Positions 30,626 through 41,190 of a stretch of DNA of 64,000 nt are shown here, one piece after another. The notes beneath the pieces are model-generated. The model saw only the letters and a program-made list of their open reading frames with translations, did not search any database and was not told where the DNA came from. This DNA is from Agelaius tricolor. Lineage: Eukaryota > Chordata > Aves > Passeriformes > Icteridae. Position 1 is the first letter of the stretch; each line of letters begins with the position of its first letter. The DNA lies in assembly GCA_023055355.1 (NCBI GenBank), contig JALJCS010000034.1:1812001-1876000 (forward strand). Reading direction: 5' to 3'. The translations under genes were made by a program, and so were the position numbers.

Positions 30626-32790
30626 TTTATGGAACTTTTATGGCACTTTACAGCACTTTACGGTTTTTATTTTGTTTTTCATTTATTTTTAATTTATTTT
30701 ATTTTTTAAATTTTTTTTTACTTAATGTTTATTTTTAATTTTTCTTTTTTAAAGCTTTTTATTTTATTTTTTAAGTTTTATTTACTTATAATTTTTAATT
30801 TTTCTATTTTTAAAGCTTTTATTTTATTTTTTAAGTTTTATTTACTTATAATTTTTAATTTTTCTATTTCAAAAGCTTTTTATTTTATTTTTTAAATTTT
30901 ATTTTTTATTTAATTTTTAAGTTTTCTATTTTTAAACCATTTTATTTTTAATTTAATTTTTCTTTTTAATTTTTCTATTTTTAGAGCTTTATTTTATTTT
31001 TTAATTTTATTTTTTATTAAATTTTTATTTTAATTTTTCAATTTTTATAGGTTTTTTTTTTTATTTAGTGCTGCCAAGACCAACTCAAGCTGGTGATTGT
31101 GGTGGTGTTTGAGGTCTTGCATTACGGCACTACCTTTTCTGGAACTCTTACAGCACTTTACAGCAATTTACAGTTTTTATTTTGTTTTTCATATATTTTA
31201 AATTAATTTTGTTTTTGGAATTTTATTTAATTTTGATTTTTTTATTTTTAAAGCACGTTATTTTATTTTTTAAATTTTTTTTATTTACTTATTTTTAATT
31301 TTTCTATTTTTAAAGCTTTTTATTTCATTTTTTAATTTAATTTTTAATTTAATTTCTATTTTTAATTTTTCTATTTTTAAAGCTTTTATTTTATTTTTCT
31401 ATTTTTTATTTACTTATTAGTTTTAATTTTTCTATATTTAAAGCTTTTTATTTTATTTTTTTAATTTTATTTTTTATTTACTATTTTTAATTTTTCTATT
31501 TCTAAAGCTTTTTATTTTAATTTTATTTTTTATTTAAGTTTTTTCTATTTTTAAAGCATTTATTTTTTATTTTTATTTTTCATTTAATTTTTATTTTTAA
31601 TTTTTGTATTTTTAGTGCTTTAATTTTATTTTTTAATTTTATTTTTTATTGTTCATTTTTTAAAGCTTTTATTTTATTTTTCTAATTTTATTTTTAATTT
31701 TATTCTTATTTTTAATTTTTCTATTTTTAAAGCGTTTATTTTTTTTTTTTTTATTAATTTTTTATTTTTAATTTTTCTATTTTTAAAGTTTTTATTTAAT
31801 TTTTTTAATTTTATTTTTTATTTTTAATTTTTCTATTTTTAAAGGATTTTATTTTTTTTTTATTTAGTGCTGCCCAGACCAACTCAAGCTGGTGATTCTG
31901 GTGGTGTTTGAGGGTCTTGCATTACGGCACTACCTTTTATGGAATTCTTACAGCACTTTACAGCACTTTATAGTTTTTATTTTGTTTTTCATTTATTTTA
32001 AATTAATTTTGTTTTTTTAATGTTATTTAATTTTTATTTTCAATTTTTCTATTTTTAAAGCATTGTTATTTTATTTTTTAACTTTATTTTTTATTACTTA
32101 TTTTTATTTTTCTATTTTTAAAGCTTTTTATTTTTTATTTCTATTTTTAATTTTTCTATTTCTAAATATTTTTTTTTTTTAATTTTTTTAAGTTTAAATT
32201 TATCTATTTTTAAAGCATTTATTTTTTTATTTTTATTTTTTATTTAATTTTTATTTTTAATTTTTTTATTTTTAGAGCTTTAATTTTATTTTTTAAGGTT
32301 TTTTTTCTACCTTTAAAGCTTTTATTTTATTTTCCTAATTTTATTTTTATTTAATTTTTAATTTTTCTATTTTTAAAGCATTTATTTTATTTTGTAATTT
32401 TATTTTTTATTTTCCTATTTTAAAGCTTTTATTTTATTTTTCTAATTTTATTTTTTATTTATTTTTTATTTTTAATTTTTCTATTTTTAAAGTTTTTATT
32501 TAATTTTTTAATTTTTTATTTTTTATTTTTAATTTATCTATTTTTAAAGGTTTTTGGTTTTGTTTATTTAGTGCTGCCCAGACCAACTCAAGCTGGTGAT
32601 TGTGGTGGTGTTTGAGGGTCTTGCATTACGGCACTACCTTTTCTGGAACTCTTACAGAACTTTACAGCATTTTACAGTTTTTATTTGGTTTTTCATTTAT
32701 TTTAAATTAATTTTGTTTTTTTAATTTTATTTAATTTTTATTTTTAATTTTTCTATTTTTAAAGCATTTTATTACATTTTATTTGGTGCT
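30612..32790. repeat. AT-rich higher-order satellite
   Basis: Monomers of about 60 bases (AAAGCTTTTATTTTATTTTT, TTTAATTTTTCTATTTTT) are interrupted by a module of about 170 bases starting TTATTTAGTGCTGCC at 31,061, 31,860 and 32,564, with a truncated fourth at 32,780. The spacing is 799 then 704. The module contains GCATTACGGCACTACC and TACAGCACTTTACAG, which resemble the end of the 28-bp array. It also shares GTGATTGTGGTGGTGTTTGA with the end of the LTR at 33.8 kb. Confidence 0.9.
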
Positions 32791-32804
32791 GCCCAAACCT
32801 GCTG

Positions 32805-33310
32805 TAGAGCATTTTTATACTTTGTAATACTTTGAAGTAGTTCTGTTTTGTATCCCCATATTTTTCCCAAATGGTTTATCCCAAACTGTACCCCCCTCCT
32901 TCTCCCTGTGTTATCCCTCTCCCGGGATGAGATCATCCCCAAACCCCCACCCTGGCTCTCTGTCAATCACTCAGCCTCCCATCCCCTCCATGCAGAAGTT
33001 TCGGTCCAAGTCGTCCAGTGATCAGCCAGAGGCCAGGGGTCAGCCCCCCAAGCCTTGCCCCATACGCTGTCCTGTATGTCTGTCCCCCAGCACCCATCCC
33101 TTAGGGTCACTTAATGGTTGGTAAAATGTTATCTACTTTGGGTTTCCACCTCCCTTTAAATGTGACCTTGGCACATCTCCCTGGGGCTCGTGGCAGGAGG
33201 CCCCTGAGGTGCAGGAGCTCCTTTGGGACTCCTAATAAAACCTTGGATTAACCCCTGCTAAGAGTCAGCCCTTTATCTTCTACCGCTGTCTCTGGTGTCT
33301 CTTGTGCTGC
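32805..33310 (+). mobile_element. Endogenous retrovirus LTR (solo), plus orientation
   Basis: I recognise the sequence type as a widespread songbird ERV LTR. It has CCCTTTAAATGTGACC (TATA-like) near 33,150 and AATAAA at 33,234-33,239, followed by GGATTAACCCCTGC and a CTGTCTCTGGTGTCTC end. Neither gag, pol nor env frames follow. The exact LTR start within the AT-rich repeat is uncertain. The family name is not assigned. Confidence 0.7.
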
Positions 33311-33715
33311 ACAGGGGCCCAGCCCAGGTGCCCTCAGCACCCTCGGGGCACAGAGAGTGTCTCCCCCCAGCCCAGGTGCCCTCAGCACCCTCAGGGCACA
33401 GAGAGTGTCTCCCCCCAGCCCAGGTGCCCTCAGCACCCTCGGGGCACAGACAGTGTCTCCCCCCAGCCCAGGTGCCCTCAGCACCCTCGGGGCACAGACA
33501 GTGTCTGCCCCCAGGCCAGGTGCCCTCAGCACCCTCGGGGCACAGAGAGTGTCTCCCCCCAGCCCAGGTGCCCTCAGTTCCCTCGGGGCACACACAGAGA
33601 GTGTCTCCCCCCAGCGCAGGTGCCCTCAGTACCCTCGGGGCAGAGACAGTGTCTCCCCCCAGCCCAGGTGCCCTCAGCACCCTCGGGGCACAGACAGTGT
33701 CTCCCCGCTCTCGGC
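33311..33715. repeat. 48-bp minisatellite, about eight copies
   Basis: Units with AGCCCAGGTGCCCTCAGCAC and CCTCGGGGCACAGAGAGTGT start at 33,321, 33,369, 33,417 and 33,465, then 33,513 and 33,561 with one 4-base insertion later. The 48-base period keeps frames open on both strands (16-residue repeats such as PPAQVPSAPSGHRECL). It sits directly after the LTR. I see no start or splice context and do not call it coding. Confidence 0.95.
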
Positions 33716-33803
33716 CGTGTCAGGGCTGCCCCCCGGTGTCTGACGACTCAGGACTGGCCGAGGGTTACTGAGAGGCTCGCACAAACCCGCTCGGCCGCTG
33801 ATT

Positions 33804-34200
33804 GTGGCGGTGTTTGAGGGTCCCCAGGACGAGGGAAGGGGAAGAGACGAGAATCTTGACTCCACCTTTCAGAAGGCTGAAATATTATTTTATGATCTCT
33901 ATTACATTAAAAGAAAATGAGATAGTAGAACTATACTAAAAGAGCAAGGAGACATCAGAAGGCTGGAAAGGAATGAATAATAAAAACCTGGGACTGCTCA
34001 CAGCCCCGACGCAGCTGGACCATGATTGGTCATCAAGTAGAAACTGCACAGGAGACCAATCCAAGATGCCCCTGTTGCTAAACCATCTCCAGCCCACACT
34101 CCACAGCCAGCAGATTGTTACTGGTTCCATTTCTGTTCTGAGGCTTCTCAGGAGAAAAATCCCAGCAAAAGGATTTTCATCAAACACGTCAGTGCCAGGT
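33804..34200 (-). mobile_element. Endogenous retrovirus LTR (solo), minus orientation
   Basis: Read on the minus strand it begins TGGCACTGACGTG, continues GATTTTTCTCCTGAGAAGCC, carries GATTGG/CCAATC boxes, and ends CTCAAACACCGCCACA at 33,804. This is another LTR type common in songbirds. No internal retroviral genes are present, so it is a solo LTR or an isolated end. Confidence 0.75.
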
Positions 34201-34850
34201 GATGGCACAGGCAGCATGGGCCGGCTGAGGTCACTGTGTCATCCCTGCCAGCCCAGGTGTCACAGCAAGGAGGAGAGAGTTCACCCTGTGCTCACCCTGT
34301 AATACAGAGCAATACAACACAATACACATATTAACACAAGATGAGAACCTTGTTCTATTTTCATTACATGTGGATTTATTGTTATAGGAAACCCAAAACA
34401 ACAAAAGCACACAAAAAACAACACTCATCTACCATTAACACCCCCTTCAGATGACACACGAAGTCACCATCCCTCTCATCACAACTGCTAAATTACACCC
34501 CAGCAATCACTGGTCCTTGGGAACGTGGTTCCCGGGAGCCTCAAAAAAATCCTCCTGCCTGACAAAAACCCCGGTCCCTGGACAGTCCGCGCCCAAACTC
34601 TGGTGATGAACGTCACCTCACAGACCGACCGGGACCGAGGAAAAAAAAAACAGCTGGGGGGGTGGGGGGGGGAAACCCAGCTGGGGATTTTTTATTCTAA
34701 ATTTAAAAATGAGTTGAAAAACTTGAAAAGCAAAAGTCACACACACAAGGTTAAATCCAGTCGGCATGCGCTGACACACGCAGAGACGAGCAGACGCAGA
34801 CAGACACAGACACGTGCTCTCACACACGCTCACACGCTCTTCCCACTTAC
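34201..34850. other. Spacer with simple repeats
   Basis: A poly-A/poly-G run lies at 34,639-34,672, and a CACACA/CAGACA-rich stretch at 34,737-34,855. A possible extra LTR-like edge (TGTAATACAGAGCAATACAA) lies at 34,298. No gene. Confidence 0.5.
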
Positions 34851-34937
34851 ACACTCGCTGCGGCCCTTACTCGAGACGCTGAAGAACGTGCTGCCACACA
34901 TCTTCCGGCTGCGCTCCTTGACATCAGTTGGTAGGTT
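34851..34937 (-). CDS. Candidate 29-codon exon, unidentified gene
   Basis: An exact 87-nt open exon on the minus strand lies between ATTTCCCCAG and the perfect donor TGT|GTAAGT. It reads NLPTDVKERSRKMCGSTFF and then SVSSKGRSEC, in phase 0 at both ends. The composition is protein-like (basic, Cys- and Ser-containing) and lacks the repetitiveness of its surroundings. I do not recognise it. It is the lowest-coordinate member of a run of minus-strand exon candidates reaching 40.4 kb and could be a late exon of that gene. Confidence 0.4.
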
Positions 34938-36262
34938 CTGGGGAAATCGGTAGCCTCGGGGACCTGTGAGACGACAGGAAGCGGTCAACGAGTGGCTATC
35001 TGACAGCTAGGACTTGTCTCCACTCTGGACCAATAAGTTTTCTACCCAAAATCCCATAAAAGACAGACGAACAGTAAAGTTTTTATAACTGTTCTACCTA
35101 ACTGTGACTACGTGCCCAGGCAGGGCAGCTCCAACCATAAGTGGTACAATATAAGTACACACAACAATGTAAGTCGATGCATACAGTGCAAGTGTACATA
35201 GAGGGTAGGTACATACAGTATAAGCCAGCACAGGTACACACAATATAAAAGCCAGGACTTGAGATAACTCACTGGAAGATGAATTCTTGAGTCCTATACC
35301 CTTGAGAAGATGGAACCTATAGAAGTACTGCAGTCACATGAGGAGGGTGTAAGACACTCCCTCTAGCAGTCCAAGAGAAGGGCATGGAAAAAAAGGCACT
35401 ACCAAAGCTGGTAGTGAGAAGGAAGATGGATGAGAACATCTTCTCCCTTTGAGACATTCCTGTCTCAAAGAGTAAAAATGTAAAGATGCCAGAATACGGG
35501 ATATCCAGAAAGGAACGTGAGTAGAATACGGCCTAGATGGCACAGAATAGTGCCGATAAAGCATCGAGACGTAACAAAGGCCTATGACGTGGAAGACAAC
35601 GGACACAGACACGGACAACATAACACAGACACAGGCGACATAACACAGAGACAAGTGGCAACTGCCTGGCACTGTCCCCTTAGGGACCAGAGATGCCTAG
35701 CGCAAGATGAGCCAGAGGCTGATGATGCCAAAGGAGAGGAAGCCCTATGATGATAGCACGTGATGATGAAATGTAACTCATTAAAAGAAGTTAGTGCCAA
35801 AGCAGTTAAGAGGATGCTCGAGAGGCTCAGCGAGCCTAGAGAAGGAAGCCGACGGCCAGGTGACCGTGGCTGTAGCTCCGGACGTGAAGGCGAGCTCCTC
35901 GGGGGAAACATCCGTGACGGTGTTGAGTCGAGGAAGGCGGACGATGCAAAGTACACAAAAATGTGGAGATGGGTCAGAACTGCCCTGCCCGGCAAAGGCC
36001 CTGGCGAGGCTGAGGGGAAACCCTCTCCCTTTACTTCCAGAGAGCCCACCCCACTACCGACCTCTCTGCTAAGCTGACAACTGATTGCCTCCTGTGATAG
36101 TAAAGGTTTTTCCCCTTCTCCCAACCACTGGCCCCGACACTTCGCTTTTGGAAAAGGAGCAGACAAAATCCATCCTCGGTCGGACGTGGATGTTGAAATG
36201 TGCTCCATGTGTGCCTCGGTGCTGTCCTTTCCAGCCTTTGGCTACGAGGCTCCTCAGGGTAC
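34938..36262 (-). other. Possible long exon or untranslated region of the micro-exon gene
   Basis: The minus strand after the acceptor TGTTTTGTCTTAG (exon start 36,262) holds an open frame at 36,208-35,582, but in that phase it is preceded by stops. Plus-strand GACATAACACAGACACAG-type repeats at 35,600-35,660 inflate the frame. The remainder (34,938-35,560) shows short ACAGTACAAGT-type repeats and nothing gene-like. Confidence 0.3.
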
Positions 36263-36343
36263 CTAAGACAAAACAGAAAAGGTGACTATTGCCCTCAAAA
36301 ACAGTAACCCCCAGGGCTCCTCCGCACCCCTGCCCCAGCTCAC

Positions 36344-36653
36344 CTCAAATCTTGATTTGACTCCAGAGGGTGCCCAGAAGATACCTGCAAAGAGAAAAGG
36401 TACACACTTAGCATGCTGCTGTGTAACACTCACCTGTGAGTCAGCCTGCCTAAACACCGACTCACCTGCCCTCCTCCGTTCCTTGGCATGCCTAGGGCAG
36501 CGACAGCACCTGCAAAGAAACAAAGCAGAAAAGCATGCTGAGATACTGTGAAAACACAACCTCCCTAACCTGACAAGGATGCCACACTGATACCTTAAGC
36601 TGCACACACCTGGAATGGGCATGCTCGGCCAGGATAGATGGCAAGCGGACCAC
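36344..36653 (-). CDS. Three candidate micro-exons (44, 44 and 41 nt)
   Basis: Minus-strand intervals between good splice sites: 36,653-36,610 (44 nt; VVRLPSILAEHAHS), 36,509-36,466 (44 nt; CCRCPRHAKERRRAG in one phase) and 36,384-36,344 (41 nt; IFWAPSGVKSRFE or VSSGHPLESNQDL). Acceptors are TTTTTATTCTAG, TTTCTTTGCAG and TCTCTTTGCAG; donors are GTGTGT, GTGAGT and GTGAGC. Similar lengths, GT starts and AG ends suggest serial duplication of one exon type. A consistent reading phase through all three is not established, so a non-coding transcript is possible. Confidence 0.35.
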
Positions 36654-36751
36654 CTAGAATAAAAAAAAAAAAAAGTGGAGATGCTTAGAGCTGCACCAGA
36701 AACTGAGATATCAGCAAAAACAACTGCTTCTGTACACTACTCAATGCTCAC

Positions 36752-36793
36752 CTTGCCCACTCGGCCTTGACTGCTGCTCTCAGCCTTGACTTC
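36752..36793 (-). CDS. Micro-exon a, unit 1
   Basis: Forty-two open nucleotides between TTTTTAG and the donor GTGAGC, reading EVKAESSSQGRVGK. The unit 3 copy reads EVKPDISSQGELGK with the same length and phase, while unit 2 uses an earlier donor (28 nt). Retention of frame with amino-acid change favours coding descent. A neighbouring exon b lies at 36,932-36,870 (VQKDKIQGRAPHPG, then a stop in that phase). Confidence 0.4.
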
Positions 36794-38051
36794 CTAAAAA
36801 GAGAGACAAAGAAGACTGCTCTAACAGCCATCATTTATGCTCCCTCCGCAGAGACAAACAGTGACTGACCTGCCCGGGGGAATCCCCTCACCCGGGATGA
36901 GGGGCTCTGCCCTGGATTTTATCCTTCTGCACCTGAAAGAAAGTTAGGACAAAAGTCAAAGAGCTGCAGGATAACTTCAGAGCTCCAGATATCTTGTGTC
37001 CATCTACACATCCCACCTAGAGTCCAACTACACCCCACATTACAAACATCGAGTCCCCGGGACTTCTCCTAGGGCACCAGGCTATGCGGCAGGGCAGAGC
37101 AGCTCTGGCACAAATGTGTGCAGACACCCGTGACACAGGACAGGACGGGACAAACAACGGGGACACAACAGGAACAGAAATCTCTGGGTAAGGAAAATGA
37201 CAGCAAGGACCGAGAGGATGCAAAATTAGAAGACCGAGGTGAAACTGATGGCGGGCTGATGAAGTTCAGAGAACCCTGGAGGAACAAGATGCTAACTGAA
37301 TGATTTATTCCAAGAACTGCAAAGATGGATGCCCGAGAATCCTACGGTCAGAAGCCTCTACCTGTCCCCACATTCTTACAAGTCCTAATCCATCATAACA
37401 GAACCTTGCAGGGTGCAGCTGTCCGTACAGCTCAGAACAAGACCTGAAACGACATCTGGCCGGATGCTTCGAAGAAGAGTTGCCATTCTGATACCTGTCT
37501 GAGCTGCTGAGTTAAAAGTTCCATGGCATCGGTGCCAGGGCAAGGAACGCTGAGAGTACAGATGCTAAGACTGGTGCCAAGGTTTCTGACCTTTGACCCC
37601 TCAAAGGGCTATGATAAGAGACATGAGATATCCAACAACACATAATACACAAAAGACAAGGGACACAATACACACTGGGACTGCTCTGCCCTGCTCACCT
37701 CAGCACTGGGATCAAAAGTGAGATTTTGCTTTTATGGGGCCTAAGGGGCCACTTCATGGACACTCCTCACCTCCAAAGCTACTCACCTCCAAAGAGGACT
37801 CAAAGCCCCCCTCCCAGTAATTCCCAAACCAGCACCCTGCTTTCATCCCCCCTGGGGGTCATGGCCCTCTACTTCTCTCTCAGACATCTGGGGATGCCGG
37901 TCTCAGGTGCAAAGAAAGGCCACCTCGTCAGCTGGGAAGCTCCTGCTGGCACCAGGCTGTTGTCTCTTAGACAGCTGTACTAAAGAGAACCAAACATCAG
38001 TACCTGGTCTTGGCAGCCCCTCGGCCAAAACCCCACAAGTCTGCTACTCAC

Positions 38052-38132
38052 CGTGCTCCTAAGAACGCTCAGCTGCTCGGGCCGCACGCTTTGGGCACAC
38101 TCAGAGACCGAGGCCGTTGCCACAGGGGACGC
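38052..38132 (-). CDS. Exon c, unit 1 (81 nt, open, phase 0)
   Basis: Minus strand, between CTGAACCCAG and ACG|GTGAGT, exactly 27 codons: ASPVATASVSECAQSVRPEQ then LSVLRST. In unit 2 the matching exon (about 39,763-39,842) has a TGA stop after SECG, and in unit 3 it is strongly diverged. Unit 1 is therefore the best-kept copy. Function unknown. Confidence 0.45.
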
Positions 38133-38317
38133 CTGGGTTCAGAGGAGATGAGGTGATTTGGCACGGCTGAAACCTGAGTGGACCCTCGCTCCTCCCCCCT
38201 ACTTCCCCGACTCACTGCAACTCCTGGGCAGCTGCCGAAGGCCACCTGGATGGCACCTTTAAATAGGAAAGTTCAGGGCTTCATCACCAAGTCCTGTAAT
38301 GCATCCACAGGGCTCAC

Positions 38318-38383
38318 ATTTGCAGGAAACCCAGAGCATCGGCCGGTTGGTGACGGGGGCTTGGCATACTCTGAGTGGATTGC
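38318..38383 (-). CDS. Exon d, unit 1 (66 nt)
   Basis: Minus strand from TGTACTTTAG to AAT|GTGAGC, 22 codons: AIHSEYAKPPSPTGRCSGFP then AN. The copy at the end of unit 2 (from 40,084) has TAG in place of the Tyr codon, so that copy is dead in this frame. Unknown protein. Confidence 0.4.
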
Positions 38384-38395
38384 CTAAAGTACACA

Positions 38396-40088
38396 AACGA
38401 GAATGGAAGCTTAGAGCTGCACCAGAAATTGAGACCTGAGCAATAACAACTACTTCTCTCCACTGCTCACCTTGACAGCTGGTATCCACATTTACTTCCT
38501 AAAAAGAAAGACAAAGAACAGTGCTGTAACAGAGTCACCATATACACTTCTGCTGCAGAGACAAACGGTGCCTCACCTGCTTGGGGGAAACCCCTCACCC
38601 GGGATGGGGCCCTCTGGCACACATTTAATCCATCTGAATCTGAAAAAAAAGTTAGGGCAAGAGTCAAACTGTTGCAGGATAACTTCAGAGCTCCAGATAT
38701 CTTGTGTCCATCTACAAATCCCATCTAGAGTCCAACTACACTCCACATTACAAACGCCATGTCCCTGGGACTTCTCCTAGGGCACCAGGCTATGCAGCAG
38801 GGCAGAGCAGCTCCGGCACAAATGTGTGCACACACCCGTGACACAGGACAGACAGGACATGACAGACAGGGGGGACACAACAGGAACAGAAATCTCCTGG
38901 CAAGGAAAATGGCTGCATGGACTGAGAGAACGCAAAAGGAGATGACCGAAGTGAGACAGATGGCAAACTGATGAGGCTCAGTGAACCCTGGAGGAAGATG
39001 CTGGCTGAAGGATTTATTCCATGAACTGCAAAGAATCCTACGGTCAGAATCCTCTCCCTAACCTCGCATTCTTACAAAGCCTAATCCGTTGAAATGGAGC
39101 ACTGAGGAGCACGGCTGTCCGTGCAGCTCAGAACAAGACCTGAAAAGCCACCTGACTGGATGCTTCCAAAGAGAGATGCAATTCTGATGCCTGTCGGAGC
39201 TCCCGAGTCAAAAGTTCAATGGCCTGGGTACCAGGCCAAAGAATGCAGAGATTACAGATGCTAACAATGATGCCAGGGTTTCTGCTAGGCTCCTCAAAGG
39301 CCTAAGGTAAAGGACATGACACATGCAACCACACAGAACACACAATAGACAAATGACACAGTACACACCGGCACTGCTCTGCCCTGCGCACCTCAGCACT
39401 GTGATCAAAAGTGAGACTTTGCTTTTATTTCCCCCCCAGGCCTAAGGGGCCGCTTCGTGCACACCCCCGTCTCCAAAGTGGATTCAAAAACCCCTCCCGG
39501 TGGGTCCCTGCCCTGCGCCCTGGTTTCATCCCCTCTGTGGGTCGTAGCCCTCTACTTATCTCTCAGACATCTCGGGATGCCGGTCTGTGTCAGGTGCAAG
39601 GGAAGGCTGCCTCGACAGCTGGGAAGGTCCTGCTGGCACTCTTGTTAAACAACTTCCTGTTGTTTCTTCGTCTGCTCCAATAAAGAAAACAAAATATCAA
39701 TGCATAACCTCAGCAGCACATTGGCCAAAACCCAACAAATTCTGCCACTCACTCTTTTCCCAAGAACGCCCGGCTCCTGGGGCCGCACGCTTCAGCCGCA
39801 CTCGGAGGCTGACGCCATCGTCGTGGGGCACGCCTGGGCTAAGAGGAGACGAGGTGATGTGGCGCTGCTGAAACCTGAGCGGAGCCTCGCTCCTCCTCCC
39901 TACTTCCCTGACTCACCGCAACTCCTCGGCCATTGCTGAAGGCTGCCCTGGTGACACCTTTAAACAGAAAAGGCAGAGGCTTCATCGCCGAGTCCTGGGA
40001 TTCTTCCCCAGGGCTCGGGAGAGCGGCAAACCCGGCGCGTCGGCCGGTTGGTGACTGGGGCTTGGCCTACTCCGAGTGGATTGCCTAA
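38396..40088. repeat. Tandem duplication unit 2
   Basis: Full-length copy of unit 1 with scattered changes. Exon a is shortened (38,498-38,471), exon b (acceptor at about 38,642) reads SDGLNVCQRAPSRVRGFPQA in one phase, and exons c and d carry stop codons. It looks like a degenerate copy. Confidence 0.9.
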
Positions 40089-41190
40089 AGCGCAGAAACA
40101 GGAACAGATGCTTAGAGCTGCACCACAAAGTGAGACTGGAGCAATAACAACTGCTTCTGTACGCTACTCAATGCTCACCTTGCCCAGCTCACCTTGACTG
40201 CTGATGTCCGGCTTTACTTCCTAAAAAGAAAAAGAACAGAGCTGTAACAGAGTCACACTTGACACTCTCCCTGCAGAGACAAACAGTGACTGACCTGCTC
40301 GGGGGAACCTCCTCACTCGGGATGGGTGGATGGATTTTGCCCTGGATTTTATCCTTCTGCGTCTGAAAGAAAGCGAGGACAAACGTCAAAGGGCTGCAGG
40401 ATATCTTCACAGCTCCAAACATCTTCTGTCTATCTAGGAATATCATCTAGAGTCCGGCCACACCCCACAAACTGCGTGTCCCTGAGCATTGTCCTGTTGC
40501 AGCAGCCTCTGCGGCAGGGCAGAGCAGCTCCGGCACAAACATGTGCAGACACCCATGACACAGAACGTGACCAACGGGGGGACGTTAAACACGACACATG
40601 ATGCTTGTGGTGAGGGCCTCGAGGGGAAAAGGCAAAAGGGACCCCAAAGACACAGTAGGTAACACGGTACACCCGACAACACGACGCGGACCGGAACTGC
40701 TCTGCCCTGCCCGCCTGCACGCTGCCATCAAATGTGGAGTCTCTCCCTTTAGCTCTCCTAAGAGGCCCCTTGGAGAAGATTGCTTTTCCCTCTGCTAATT
40801 TTTCAATCTGTCCCAGGAACTCCCAACCCGCTGCTCTCCCTTCTCCAGGCCGTGACCCAGACTTATCTTTTGGATGATCAGCGATGTGAATCCACGTTGC
40901 ACCTGAAATGAGTCTGCCTCGGAGGGCCCCGTGATCACCTGTTAGCCTCTTGGTCAGCTACAATAAAGAAAACCAAAACCAATGTATGAGTTCAGAGTTA
41001 TGTGGGCCAAATCCCAGCAAGTCAGCTACTTGCCCTCTCCTGAGTGTGCCTGGCTCCTTCAGGCTCCACCTTCATCCTGATTCCAAGGCTGTGGGCATTA
41101 TTATGAGTGACACCTGGGTTAGAGAAAAGCAAAGTTAAATGGCATTCCTGTGAGTGCAGTGGATGACCTTGTGTGAGGAAGACATGGGAA
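40089..41190. repeat. Tandem duplication unit 3, partial and more diverged
   Basis: Begins with the shared GCTTAGAGCTGCACCA (40,110) and holds clear exon a and b copies; similarity fades after about 40,720. Exon c is recognisable only by position (near 41,020-41,125). Confidence 0.8.
40179..40362 (-). CDS. Exons a and b, unit 3
   Basis: Exon b (40,362-40,295, 68 nt) starts after TTTCTTTCAG and reads TQKDKIQGKIHPPIPSEEVP then PS, ending AG|GTCAGT. Exon a (40,220-40,179, 42 nt) starts after CTTTTTAG and reads EVKPDISSQGELGK. Exon b ends two bases into a codon and exon a is read from its first base, so the phase between them does not fit directly; alternative donors exist. Both lack stops here, unlike unit 1's exon b. 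Unrecognised family. Confidence 0.35.

Larger units (their letters stand above)
36655..38395. repeat. Tandem duplication unit 1 (about 1.7 kb)
   Basis: First of three direct units whose shared landmarks are GCTTAGAGCTGCACCA, AGCTCCAGATATCTTGTGTC, GGCAGGGCAGAGCAGCTC, GGCCTAAGGGGCC and TGAGTGGATTGCCTAAAG. Matching points recur at 38,385-40,090 and 40,090-41,190. On the minus strand each unit carries the same ordered exon candidates, so whole exon groups were duplicated. CACAGGACAGG-type short repeats occur in the middle. Confidence 0.9.

Noticed and set aside
30019..30738. Three overlapping plus-strand repeat proteins
   Set aside because: The 28-bp unit lacks stops in all frames, so each frame is open by construction.
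32805..34200. A complete endogenous retrovirus between two LTRs
   Set aside because: The LTRs are of different types and opposite orientation, and only a minisatellite lies between them.
35582..36208. 208-codon minus-strand frame as a protein gene
   Set aside because: The phase has stops between the splice acceptor and the ATG, and part of the frame is simple repeat. Kept only as a possible exon region.
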